Source: Bacillus sp. AFS073361
Lineage (GTDB): Bacteria > Bacillota > Bacilli > Bacillales > Cytobacillaceae
NCBI RefSeq assembly: GCF_002567005.1
Contig: NZ_NUZU01000032.1
Coordinates: forward strand, 125,003 to 161,264
Direction of reading: 5' to 3'
DNA length: 36,262 nt
Part shown: piece by piece, positions 1 through 7,787 of the stretch
How positions within the stretch are numbered: the first letter of the stretch is position 1
Layout: each line of letters starts with the position of its first letter
Notes under the pieces: model-generated
The model's database searches: none
Seen by the model: the letters and a program-made list of their open reading frames with translations, nothing else
Told to the model about the DNA's origin: nothing
Program-made: the position numbers and the translations under genes

Positions 1-116
1 GGGAGTACGGGGCAGGGGAGACCCCACAGGCGCTAAAAGCGCCGAGGAGGCTCCCCGGCACGCCAGCGGAAAGCGAAGTGCCTGGAACGGAAATCAACAG
101 ACTAGTTTAACACAGC
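1..116 (+). repeat. Structured intergenic repeat, copy 1 (left part outside window)
   Basis: GC-rich sequence that aligns without gaps to 20570-20685, with 11 differences in 116 positions by eye. It contains two short hairpins (GGGG-aga-CCCC and GGCGC-taaaa-GCGCC) and ends in AACACAGC, the right terminal inverted repeat of the family. The left end lies before the window. It sits 10 nt beyond the stem of the artR terminator. No ORF of its own is convincing. It resembles a MITE-like or structured-RNA repeat; no function is assigned. Confidence 0.85.
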
Positions 117-126
117 ATAAAAATAA

Positions 127-151
127 AAAGATGATCGTTAAGACCATCTTT
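127..151 (-). terminator. Terminator of the artPQR operon
   Basis: On the minus strand a stem AAAGATGGTC/GATCATCTTT (one G-U pair) encloses a short loop and is followed by TTTTATTTTT. It lies about 60 nt after the artR stop. A second perfect 7-bp hairpin (CATTCTT/AAGAATG, 170-187) lies between the two and may help. Confidence 0.8.
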
Positions 152-211
152 AGCATATCCTTATTAAAGCATTCTTTTGCAAGAATGTCTCATATTTAAG
201 ATTGTGATTTT

Positions 212-934
212 CTACAATACTTTTTCTAAAAAGTCCTTCGCTCTGCTAGTCCGAGGGTTATTAAAGAATTCCTCTGGAGATCCTTCTTCTAGTAGTACCC
301 CATCATCTAGGAAGATTATTCTATCAGAAACTTCGCGCGCAAAGCCCATCTCATGGGTAACAATGGCCATGGTCATTCCTGATTGTGCAAGATCCTTCAT
401 AACATAAAGTACTTCTTTTACCATTTCAGGGTCAAGTGCGGATGTTGGCTCATCAAATAACATTAACTTCGGTTCCATCGCAAGTGCTCGAGCGATCGCT
501 ACGCGCTGCTTCTGCCCACCTGATAAATTATTCGGAAAGGCTTTCTCTTTATCAGTAAGACCAACGCGTGCAAGCAATTCCCGGGCTTTTTTCTCAGCAA
601 GTTCCCGCGATTCGCCTTTTACTTTCATCGGTGCATAAGTTAAGTTATCCAAAACCGACAGATGTGGAAATAAATAAAAGTGTTGAAAAACCATACCGAT
701 TTGTTCACGGGCTTTCATGATATTCGTTTTGCTATCGGTAAGCTCTTGATTATTAATCCAAACTTTCCCTTTGGTTGGTGTCTCTAATAAATTTAAGCAG
801 CGAAGAAAGGTAGATTTACCAGAACCCGAAGGCCCAATAATCGAGACAACTTCTCCACTATCAATATTTGTTGAAATATTTTTTAATACTTCGTGATTAC
901 CGAACTGCTTATAGAGGTTTTCCACTTTAATCAC
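212..934 (-). CDS. artR: Amino-acid (arginine-type) ABC transporter, ATP-binding protein
   Basis: 240 aa, the usual length of a polar amino acid importer ATPase (PAAT family, GlnQ/HisP-like). Walker [10 protein letters not shown] is near residue 35, the Q-loop is in MVFQHFYLF, the signature LSGGQKQR is near 137, Walker [14 protein letters not shown] follows, and the switch His is in IVTHEM. It powers import from the cytoplasmic face. The start is GTG, overlapping the end of artQ by 8 nt, with CGGAGG 10 nt upstream. The order binding protein-permease-ATPase next to the bacilliredoxin gene matches yqiX-yqiY-yqiZ (artP-artQ-artR) of B. subtilis; E. coli uses the art letters differently. Arginine specificity is inferred from synteny and the ArgR box before artP. 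Confidence 0.9.
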   Translation of the reverse strand: MIKVENLYKQFGNHEVLKNISTNIDSGEVVSIIGPSGSGKSTFLRCLNLLETPTKGKVWINNQELTDSKTNIMKAREQIGMVFQHFYLFPHLSVLDNLTYAPMKVKGESRELAEKKARELLARVGLTDKEKAFPNNLSGGQKQRVAIARALAMEPKLMLFDEPTSALDPEMVKEVLYVMKDLAQSGMTMAIVTHEMGFAREVSDRIIFLDDGVLLEEGSPEEFFNNPRTSRAKDFLEKVL

Positions 935-1586
935 TGTACTTCAGCCTCCGTTCAAACCGTTTACCTGCCAAAGTCAGCACCATTACTAAAATCCAATAGA
1001 TAAAACCGACAAAAATTAGTGGTTCAAAATTCCGATACGTATCCGCTCCAACAACCTGCGCACGGCGCATCAAGTCTAAATAACCAATCGTCGAGACGAT
1101 GGCTGATTCTTTGGTTAAGGTTATAAATTCATTCATAAGTGCAGGTAAAATATTTTTTAGTGCTTGTGGTAATATCAAGTCCTTCATCATAAGACGATAA
1201 GGAACTCCTAATGCTTGGGCTGCTTCGGTCTGACCTTTATCAACTGCTTGAATTCCGGCTCTGATAATCTCTGAAACATACGCTGATGAATTCAAGCCAA
1301 ACGCAAGGATGGATGATAAAAATGGTGAAATGTCATAACCCGTTAATTGCGGAATGGCAAAGTAGATTAACATCAATTGTAAAATTAATGGTGTCCCGCG
1401 AAAAATAGATGTATATAGATCCCCAAACCAATTTAATCCTTTAATTCGTGATATTTTACATAGAGCTAAAATTGTTCCAAGAATAAAACCTAATATAATA
1501 GAAATAATAACAAATTTTAATGTAACCCATATTCCCTCTAAAATAAAAGGAATATAAGGCACAATTTGGCTAAAATCCAAATTCAT
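927..1586 (-). CDS. artQ: Amino-acid (arginine-type) ABC transporter, permease
   Basis: 219 aa with several hydrophobic spans, including a first segment near residues 12-40. The EAA loop [23 protein letters not shown] (residues about 122-144) contacts the ATPase and defines a HisM/GlnP-type inner-membrane permease. The ATG start has GTGAGGTG 6 nt upstream. It follows the binding-protein gene by 62 nt and overlaps the ATPase gene by 8 nt, so translation is probably coupled. Substrate is inferred, not read from this subunit. Confidence 0.9.
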   Translation of the reverse strand: MNLDFSQIVPYIPFILEGIWVTLKFVIISIILGFILGTILALCKISRIKGLNWFGDLYTSIFRGTPLILQLMLIYFAIPQLTGYDISPFLSSILAFGLNSSAYVSEIIRAGIQAVDKGQTEAAQALGVPYRLMMKDLILPQALKNILPALMNEFITLTKESAIVSTIGYLDLMRRAQVVGADTYRNFEPLIFVGFIYWILVMVLTLAGKRFERRLKYSD

Positions 1587-1648
1587 GCCTTACACCTCAC
1601 TTTATAATTTTCTTTGCAGCACTAGTCTTGTTGAAATTAAGTTTATGC

Positions 1649-2425
1649 TTATTGCTGGTCTTTTAACCACTTGTCCTTTAATTCTTGAAGTTTTCCATTT
1701 TCTTCTAAGTCTTTAAGAACTTTATTTACTTTTTCAGTTAAGTCACTGCCTTTAGGAAAAGCAACGGCCATTCCTGGAGAGCTTGTTGTCGGATCATCAA
1801 ATCCGGCTAAACCTTGTTCCTTGATATATCCTGTTGCAACAGATTTATCCATATAAGCAACCTGGATTCGATTTGATAATAGTTCTTGAATTAAAGTTGT
1901 TGCATTATCTAATGGCTTCAGTGTAAAATCAACCTTTTTTTGAAGAGTTTTTGCACCCTCTTCTTGAATGGTTCCCAACTGTACTCCAACTGTTTTTCCT
2001 TTAAGATCATCGATTGTTTTAATTTTAGAATCTTTTAGCGTGATAAACATCTCACCTGAATGGTTATATGCTGTTGAGAAATCAACATTTTGCTTACGCT
2101 TTTCAGTTGCAGACATACCAGCAAGTACCATGTCCACACGTTTTGCCTGTAATGCACCGATTAACCCATCAAACTTCATGTCTTTTATGTCTAGTGTGTA
2201 ACCTAATTCTTTAGCAATGGCATTAGCTAAATCAATATCAAAGCCCTCGACCTTACCTGATGGGTCTCTTGATTCAAATGGAGCAAAATCTGCTGAAGTA
2301 GCCATCGTTAGTACTTTCTTATCAGCTGTTTTTTCTCCATTTGCCCCGTCTTTATTGCTCTGACCGCAAGCAGCCAAAGCCACTAATGTTAAAATCATCG
2401 TAAAAAATAATATTGTTTTTTTCAT
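1649..2425 (-). CDS. artP: Amino-acid (arginine-type) ABC transporter, substrate-binding lipoprotein
   Basis: 258 aa. A lipoprotein signal peptide ends in the lipobox LAAC (Cys about 20), so the protein should be anchored on the outer face of the membrane. The body is a periplasmic-binding-protein type II fold (SBP_bac_3), with the family hallmark GFDIDLANAIAKELG near residue 61 and DMVLAGMSAT following. ATG start with AGGAGGA 6 nt upstream. It is first in the artPQR operon. An ArgR-type dyad lies between its promoter and RBS (2467-2482), supporting arginine control and so arginine or a related basic amino acid as substrate. Confidence 0.9.
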   Translation of the reverse strand: MKKTILFFTMILTLVALAACGQSNKDGANGEKTADKKVLTMATSADFAPFESRDPSGKVEGFDIDLANAIAKELGYTLDIKDMKFDGLIGALQAKRVDMVLAGMSATEKRKQNVDFSTAYNHSGEMFITLKDSKIKTIDDLKGKTVGVQLGTIQEEGAKTLQKKVDFTLKPLDNATTLIQELLSNRIQVAYMDKSVATGYIKEQGLAGFDDPTTSSPGMAVAFPKGSDLTEKVNKVLKDLEENGKLQELKDKWLKDQQ

Positions 2426-2466
2426 GATTTATCCTCCTATGATATGTAATATCTGCTTTCTTTGAT

Positions 2467-2482
2467 TTGAATTTTTATTCAA
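2467..2482. promoter_or_regulatory. ArgR (AhrC) operator upstream of artP
   Basis: Perfect dyad TTGAAT-tttt-ATTCAA, fitting the ARG-box form TGAAT-W4-ATTCA. It lies just downstream of the artP -10 element, where a repressor would block initiation. ArgR itself is encoded at 26069-26518. The call rests on motif and position only. Confidence 0.75.
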
Positions 2483-2490
2483 CAAAACGA

Positions 2491-2519
2491 ATATTAACAC
2501 ATAGAATTTATTTTGAAAA
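2491..2519 (-). promoter_or_regulatory. Probable SigA promoter of artPQR
   Basis: Minus strand: -35 TTTTCA (2514-2519), 17-nt spacer, -10 TAATAT (2491-2496). Both boxes match the consensus only moderately; support comes from spacing and from the adjacent ArgR dyad. Confidence 0.5.
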
Positions 2520-2594
2520 GATATTTTCCTAATATAAAAATATTCTAAAGATTCTGTACCTAATTATATTAAAATAATATTAATATACATATAA

Positions 2595-2625
2595 AAAAGC
2601 ACCTCAATGAGAAAGAGATGCTTTT
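2595..2625 (-). terminator. Terminator of the M20 amidohydrolase gene
   Basis: Minus strand: stem AAAAGCATCTC/GAGGTGCTTTT with one G-U pair and a 9-nt loop, then a T-run. It begins 11 nt after the amidohydrolase stop codon. Confidence 0.85.
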
Positions 2626-2635
2626 AAAAATACAG

Positions 2636-3802
2636 TTAACTTAATACTGTTTGACTAAATTCATTTTTCATTTTTTCCAATGCTTCTTTGTTAGTTATTA
2701 AATCATATCCAGTTAAAGCGAGGGCCAAAGCTCCTCTTGAAAGAATCTCGTGGGTGTTATCGGTGATGGTTAAGTCAGCAAACTCCCTTGTGTGAGCAAT
2801 TAATCCAGGTGAATCAAGACCAATATAAGGATGAATGGCTGGCACAACATGACTGACATTTCCCATATCTATGGAACCGTATGAGTCTTTCGCTTTCTTT
2901 ACTTGCTTCACACCGGTAGTTAACAGATTGGCAGTAAATAGCTGGGAAAGTGTTTGATTGGTCACCATATTATCATAGCTAAGTTCATAATTTTCGATGT
3001 GAACCTCTGCCCCTGTCATCGAAGATGCCCCTTTTGCAATACCAATTACCTTTTGAACCACTTCATTTAGATAGCTGCGATCTTTGGCACGAACATAAAA
3101 CTGTGCTACGGCTTTATCTGGGACAATATTCGCTGCTACTCCGCCTTCTTTAATAATTCCATGGATTCTAACATCTGAAGTCACATGTTGACGGAGCGCG
3201 TTGATCCCATTAAATAATTGAATGACTGCATCAAGTGCATTAATTCCCATCTCTGGGGAAGCCGCCGCATGACTGGTCCTGCCTCGGAAATCGAACTGAA
3301 TCGCATCCATTGCTAGAGATTCACCACTTTCATAGGATTCATCAGCAGGATGTAAAATCATTGCAGCATCGATATCATTAAAAATGCCCTGTTCAGCCAT
3401 CGGCACTTTGGCACCATTTGTTTCTTCAGCGGGTGTTCCTAAGACAACCACACGTCCGCCAATTTCATCTACCACTTTACTTAAAGTCACTCCAGCCCCA
3501 GCACTCATGGTTCCTATCAAATTATGGCCGCACCCATGCCCAACCTCAGGTAACGCGTCATATTCAGATAAATATGCAATTGTTGGTCCATCCTTTTTGC
3601 TATCATAAACGGCTTTAAACGATGTCGGCCTGCCAACAATTCCCTTTTCAACGACAAAATTATGTTCTTCTAGGAACTCTATTAACCGTTTACTAGATTC
3701 AAATTCTTGATCACCTAATTCAGGATGATAGTATAGTGTATCACTTATCTCCCATAATCTATTTTGAATTTTTTCTAAATAATTTTTTAATACATCCTTC
3801 AT
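2636..3802 (-). CDS. M20 family amidohydrolase/aminoacylase-like metallopeptidase
   Basis: 388 aa. M20 peptidase family, aminoacylase-1-like-2 / AbgB-like subgroup. Metal-site motifs are EYDALPEVGHGCGHN near residues 80-94 and TPAEETNGAK with the catalytic Glu near 127; FRGRTSHAAASPEMGINALDA marks the lid (dimerisation) domain. No signal peptide, so cytoplasmic. Such enzymes cleave N-acyl amino acids, small dipeptides or p-aminobenzoyl-glutamate; the substrate cannot be read here. ATG start with AGAGGAG 9 nt upstream; own promoter and terminator, so a single-gene unit between brxB and the arginine-type importer. A role in releasing amino acids from conjugates is only a contextual guess. Confidence 0.85.
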   Translation of the reverse strand: MKDVLKNYLEKIQNRLWEISDTLYYHPELGDQEFESSKRLIEFLEEHNFVVEKGIVGRPTSFKAVYDSKKDGPTIAYLSEYDALPEVGHGCGHNLIGTMSAGAGVTLSKVVDEIGGRVVVLGTPAEETNGAKVPMAEQGIFNDIDAAMILHPADESYESGESLAMDAIQFDFRGRTSHAAASPEMGINALDAVIQLFNGINALRQHVTSDVRIHGIIKEGGVAANIVPDKAVAQFYVRAKDRSYLNEVVQKVIGIAKGASSMTGAEVHIENYELSYDNMVTNQTLSQLFTANLLTTGVKQVKKAKDSYGSIDMGNVSHVVPAIHPYIGLDSPGLIAHTREFADLTITDNTHEILSRGALALALTGYDLITNKEALEKMKNEFSQTVLS

Positions 3803-3849
3803 GATGAAATACTCCTCTTTATTATGATTAAAATTGCGAAATAATTAAT

Positions 3850-3878
3850 AAATATACATTAAAAAATTCATTTCGACA
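3850..3878 (-). promoter_or_regulatory. Probable SigA promoter of the amidohydrolase gene
   Basis: Minus strand: TTGTCG, 17-nt spacer, TATATT, about 50 nt before the start codon. The -35 region also contains TGTCGAA, an exact match to the core Spo0A box, but that 7-mer is expected by chance a few times in a window of this size. Confidence 0.5.
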
Positions 3879-3886
3879 AGAAAAAA

Positions 3887-3908
3887 AGCCAAATCTTATG
3901 ATATGGCT
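3887..3908 (-). terminator. Terminator of brxB
   Basis: Minus strand: AGCCATATC/GATTTGGCT stem (one mismatch), short loop, then TTTTTTTC. It begins 17 nt after the brxB stop. Confidence 0.8.
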
Positions 3909-3925
3909 CTTTTCGTATTCATTTA

Positions 3926-4363
3926 TTATACCTCTTCACAATGTTGATCAAATTCATTTTGAAGTTTAGATACAACGGTTGCAGGGTCATAGCCCTCTAT
4001 TTGATGTCTTTCCACCATTGATATAATCTTACCGTCCTTTAAAAGGGCAAATGAGGGTGAGGATGGTGGATAACCAGTGAAATAGCTTCTAGCTTTTTCA
4101 GTTGCTTCCTTATCCTGTCCTGCAAAAACAGTGACAAGATGATCAGGGCGCTTATCATAATGCAGGGCATGTGCTGCTGCTGGACGCGCCACGCCTCCAG
4201 CGCAACCACATACGGAATTAATCATGACTAAAGTAGTCCCTTTTTGATCAAGTGCTGCTTCCACTTCCTCAGGTGTTGTCAATTCTTTATATCCGGCAGA
4301 CACGATTTCTTGTCGTGCCTGTTTCACAACATCATTCATAAAGAAATTAAAATCCATGCTCAT
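3926..4363 (-). CDS. brxB: Bacilliredoxin BrxB (YqiW family)
   Basis: 145 aa from ATG at 4363, the length of the B. subtilis protein. The bacilliredoxin active site Cys-Gly-Cys is in NSVCGCAGG (residues about 51-59), in a thioredoxin-like fold of the DUF1094 family; [14 protein letters not shown] is also typical. It removes bacillithiol from S-bacillithiolated proteins in the cytosol. This start was chosen because AAGGAG lies 8 nt upstream; a GTG three codons earlier is too close to that site. It has its own promoter and terminator, so it is separate from the mut genes upstream. It keeps the B. subtilis position next to the art operon. Confidence 0.95.
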   Translation of the reverse strand: MSMDFNFFMNDVVKQARQEIVSAGYKELTTPEEVEAALDQKGTTLVMINSVCGCAGGVARPAAAHALHYDKRPDHLVTVFAGQDKEATEKARSYFTGYPPSSPSFALLKDGKIISMVERHQIEGYDPATVVSKLQNEFDQHCEEV

Positions 4364-4397
4364 TAAGTTCACTCCTTAGATTTATGCCTATACTTAC

Positions 4398-4427
4398 ATA
4401 TTAACAGTAAAAATATGTTTTTTTCAA
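4398..4427 (-). promoter_or_regulatory. Probable SigA promoter of brxB
   Basis: Minus strand: TTGAAA (4422-4427), 18-nt spacer, TAATAT (4398-4403), about 35 nt before the start codon. No clear hairpin terminator for meaB is visible just upstream, so some read-through is possible. Confidence 0.55.
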
Positions 4428-4473
4428 ATGAAGCATCTTAATACTTTAGAAGAATTTAATGACCGCTTCACTT

Positions 4474-5589
4474 TTATTTCCAATAAATAGTCAATAACTC
4501 ATCTACAGCTGTAGCCACTGTCTTTTCTCCAGCAATTACTTCATTTTCTAAAGTAGATAGAGCACTTTTCACTCCAATATGATGAAAGAAATGAAATTGA
4601 AGTTGGTCAGTAATCATCGAATAGAGCCATTCCTTCGCCTGAATTCTTCTTCTTTCAACTAGCACACCTGATGTTTTACCTTTTTGCTCAAAAGACTGTA
4701 TGACATTCCATACCTCACTTATCCCCTCTTGAGTCAACGAAGAACACGTATAAGCTTTAGTAGCCCAGCCCTTTGTGGCTGGATGAAGAAAATGAAGGAT
4801 ACGGTTATACTCTTTTCTCGTCTGCTCAGCGATTGGTTTGTTCTCCCCATCTGCTTTATGAACTAGGACGGCATCAGCCAATTCCATAATCCCTTTCTTC
4901 ATCCCTTGCAATTCGTCGCCCGCACCGGTAAGAACTAACAGCATGAAAAAGTCTACCATACCTCTAATAATTACTTCACTTTGCCCAACCCCGACAGTTT
5001 CGATTAAGATGACATCAAAACCGGCTGCCTCACAAATTAACATCGCCTCTCTCGTCTTCCGATGAACCCCGCCTAGTTTTCCTGCAGTTGGAGAAGGACG
5101 AATAAAGGCGCGAGGGTTCCTTGCTAAATGCTCCATCCTTGTCTTGTCACCAAGAATACTGCCACCGCTTATGCTTGAGCTTGGGTCAATGGCTAATACG
5201 GCTACTCGATGTCCTAAGCTGCAAAGGTACGTACCAAAGGTCTCAATAAAAGTACTTTTCCCTGCACCGGGGACACCAGTTATTCCAATTCGAATAGCTT
5301 GACCACTTTTAGGCAGGAGTTTCTGCAGGAGTTGCTGTGCTTTTTGAAAATGCTGTTCTGCATTGCTCTCAACAAGCGTAATCGCCCTAGCTAAAAGACT
5401 CCTATCGCCCCTTATTACTCCTTCATAAAGCTCCTCTACCGTCGGTTCAGAATTTCTCCGCTTTTGAAAACGGATATTTGGTTGGATGGATACCGTTTGT
5501 TCTTCAAGCTCCTGACCTTTTCTTATCACACTTGAACAATTATCTGGTTGGTTTGGATCGCTCCATTCTGGCTTTTGGTCAAGAGTCAT
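4474..5589 (-). CDS. meaB: Methylmalonyl-CoA mutase-associated GTPase MeaB (ArgK family)
   Basis: 371 aa. SIMIBI-class G protein. The P-loop GVPGAGKST is near residues 105-113, AIDPSSSISGGSILGDKTRM is the family Mg/switch segment, and ETVGVGQSE is the switch with the DxxG-equivalent. It loads and protects adenosylcobalamin on methylmalonyl-CoA mutase using GTP. The ATG overlaps the mutB TAA by one base (TAATG) with GAGGAAGTG upstream, so it is translationally coupled to its client. The first 45 residues are polar and extend beyond the usual family start; they could be real or reflect an internal start. The guanine-recognition motif reads HKAD (residues about 244-247) instead of NKxD. Old ArgK annotations call this family a lysine/arginine transport kinase; the operon argues against that. 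Confidence 0.93.
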   Translation of the reverse strand: MTLDQKPEWSDPNQPDNCSSVIRKGQELEEQTVSIQPNIRFQKRRNSEPTVEELYEGVIRGDRSLLARAITLVESNAEQHFQKAQQLLQKLLPKSGQAIRIGITGVPGAGKSTFIETFGTYLCSLGHRVAVLAIDPSSSISGGSILGDKTRMEHLARNPRAFIRPSPTAGKLGGVHRKTREAMLICEAAGFDVILIETVGVGQSEVIIRGMVDFFMLLVLTGAGDELQGMKKGIMELADAVLVHKADGENKPIAEQTRKEYNRILHFLHPATKGWATKAYTCSSLTQEGISEVWNVIQSFEQKGKTSGVLVERRRIQAKEWLYSMITDQLQFHFFHHIGVKSALSTLENEVIAGEKTVATAVDELLTIYWK

Positions 5590-7787
5590 TATTGTGACAC
5601 TTCCTCATAACCGAGTTTGTGATAAATCTCTTTGATGACTTTTTGTGCGGCAACTGGAATAATCGTCCCCGGTCCAAAAATAGCTGAAGCACCGTGATCA
5701 TATAAAAATTGATAATCCTGGGCCGGAATGACCCCGCCAATCACGACCAAAATATCATCTCTGCCGAGTTTATTTAATTCCTCGACTAATTGCGGGAGAA
5801 GCGTCTTATGACCTGCGGCAAGTGAACTTATCCCAATCACATGAACATCGTTTTCAACCGCTTGCAGCGCTGTTTCTGCTGGAGTTTGAAATAAAGGCCC
5901 AATATCGACATCAAAGCCAAGGTCAGCGAAGGCCGTAGCAATAACTTTGGCACCTCTGTCATGGCCATCCTGACCCATTTTGGCAATCAGTATTCTTGGT
6001 CTTCTGCCTTCATTTTCTAAGAATTCATCCGTCATTTTTTTCACTGCATCGATTTCTTCTTCATTGCTAAAAGCTGTGCTATAAACGCCGCTGATCGAAC
6101 GAATTACTGCCTTATGTCTGCCAGCCACTTGTTCAATTGCATCGGAAATTTCTCCAAGTGTGGCTCTCGCCCTTGCTGCTTGGACAGCCAATTCTAATAA
6201 ATTCTGTACACCCGTTTCCGCCGCATTCGTTAATGCAGTAAGCGATTCTTTTACTTTCTTCTCATCTCGACCAGCTTTTAATGTATTTAATTTTTCAATT
6301 TGTTTTAACCGAACTGCTGTATTATCGATATCCAAAATATCAATCGCTTCTTCCTTTTCTAGTCGATAGCGATTGACACCGATAATTGTTTCCTTCCCAG
6401 AATCGATTTGTGCCTGTCTTCTGGCTGCAGCTTCTTCAATTCTCATCTTTGGAAGGCCAGTTTCAATGGCCTTGGCCATACCACCTAGATTTTCAATTTC
6501 TTCAATGTGTGACCAAGCTCTATTAACCAATTCATCGGTTAATTTTTCAACATAGTAAGAACCTGCCCAAGGATCAATGACATTAGTAATCCCCGTCTCC
6601 TCTTGCAAAAATAATTGTGTGTTACGGGCAATCCGTGCAGAAAAATCGGTTGGCAGTGCGATTGCTTCATCCAAGGCATTCGTATGCAATGATTGGGTAT
6701 GTCCCATTGCTGCAGCATGTGCTTCTATCAAGGTACGAGTGACATTATTAAATGGATCTTGCTCAGTCAAACTCCAGCCGGATGTTTGCGAATGTGTCCG
6801 TAACGCTAATGATTTTTCGTTTTTTGGAGAAAATGATTTCATCATTTTTGCCCAAATCAATCGAGCAGCGCGCATTTTAGCTACTTCCATGAAGTAATTC
6901 ATCCCAATTGCCCAGAAAAAGGACAATCTTGGTGCAAATGAGTCGATATCAATACCTGCCTTAAGACCTGTACGTACATATTCCAAACCATCTGCAAGAG
7001 TGTATGCCAGCTCTAAATCAGCTGGTGCTCCCGCCTCCTGCATATGGTAACCGGAAATACTAATACTATTAAACTTTGGCATGTGTTTGGACGTATATTC
7101 AAAGATATCTGCTATTATTTTCATAGACATTTCAGGTGGATATATATAAGTATTTCGAACCATATATTCTTTTAAAATATCATTTTGAATGGTACCAGCC
7201 AGTTTCTCCTGACTTACACCTTGTTCTTCAGCAGTCACGATGAAAAAGGCAAGGATCGGCAGAACTGCCCCGTTCATGGTCATTGATACAGACATCTGGT
7301 CTAATGGTATTCCCTCAAACAATGTCTTCATATCAAGAATGGAATCGATCGCAACACCTGCTTTACCGACATCACCAACTACCCGTGGGTGATCGGAGTC
7401 ATAGCCGCGATGTGTGGCTAAATCAAAAGCAACTGATAATCCCTTTTGTCCCATGGCTAGGTTTCTGCGATAGAATGCATTGCTTTCCTCAGCTGTTGAA
7501 AAACCAGCATATTGTCTAACTGTCCAGGGTCGGTTGACATACATGGTTGGATACGGACCTCTTGTATAAGGAGGGAGCCCGGGAAGATCATCAATATGCG
7601 GAAGATCATTACGATCCTCTTTTGTATAAAGCGGTTTTAGACTGATTTGTTCATTCGTCTCAAACAGTAAATCATCGATCGCACCATTTATTTCTTGATC
7701 GACTTTTTGCTGCCACTCTTCTTTGGTGATAAATTTCTGTTCGTCAAATAAGGATATATTTTGAAAATCAGGCTTTTGTTTCTTCAA
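5589..7787 (-). CDS. mutB: Methylmalonyl-CoA mutase, large (catalytic) subunit
   Basis: 732 aa. It interconverts methylmalonyl-CoA and succinyl-CoA with adenosylcobalamin. The N-terminal TIM-barrel substrate domain is followed by a C-terminal cobalamin domain with DGHDRG (cobalt-ligating His about 609). Residues separating mutase from isobutyryl-CoA mutase favour true methylmalonyl-CoA mutase: Tyr in TMY (about 83) and Arg in MVRNTY (about 211). The TTG start at 7787 was chosen because GGAGGTG lies 7 nt upstream and the protein then begins MKKQKPDF; the longer open frame starts before that RBS. It overlaps mutA by 20 nt and meaB by 1 nt, so the three form one tightly coupled unit. Confidence 0.96.
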   Translation of the reverse strand: MKKQKPDFQNISLFDEQKFITKEEWQQKVDQEINGAIDDLLFETNEQISLKPLYTKEDRNDLPHIDDLPGLPPYTRGPYPTMYVNRPWTVRQYAGFSTAEESNAFYRRNLAMGQKGLSVAFDLATHRGYDSDHPRVVGDVGKAGVAIDSILDMKTLFEGIPLDQMSVSMTMNGAVLPILAFFIVTAEEQGVSQEKLAGTIQNDILKEYMVRNTYIYPPEMSMKIIADIFEYTSKHMPKFNSISISGYHMQEAGAPADLELAYTLADGLEYVRTGLKAGIDIDSFAPRLSFFWAIGMNYFMEVAKMRAARLIWAKMMKSFSPKNEKSLALRTHSQTSGWSLTEQDPFNNVTRTLIEAHAAAMGHTQSLHTNALDEAIALPTDFSARIARNTQLFLQEETGITNVIDPWAGSYYVEKLTDELVNRAWSHIEEIENLGGMAKAIETGLPKMRIEEAAARRQAQIDSGKETIIGVNRYRLEKEEAIDILDIDNTAVRLKQIEKLNTLKAGRDEKKVKESLTALTNAAETGVQNLLELAVQAARARATLGEISDAIEQVAGRHKAVIRSISGVYSTAFSNEEEIDAVKKMTDEFLENEGRRPRILIAKMGQDGHDRGAKVIATAFADLGFDVDIGPLFQTPAETALQAVENDVHVIGISSLAAGHKTLLPQLVEELNKLGRDDILVVIGGVIPAQDYQFLYDHGASAIFGPGTIIPVAAQKVIKEIYHKLGYEEVSQ

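Noticed and set aside
177..407. Plus-strand open frame of 76 codons at the art operon end, and many similar plus-strand frames inside minus-strand genes
   Set aside because: They lie antisense to clearly conserved genes, show no RBS and have no recognisable protein features; treated as shadows.
3872..3878. Exact TGTCGAA (Spo0A-box core) in the amidohydrolase promoter
   Set aside because: A 7-mer of this composition is expected a few times in the window on both strands; no other sign of sporulation control.
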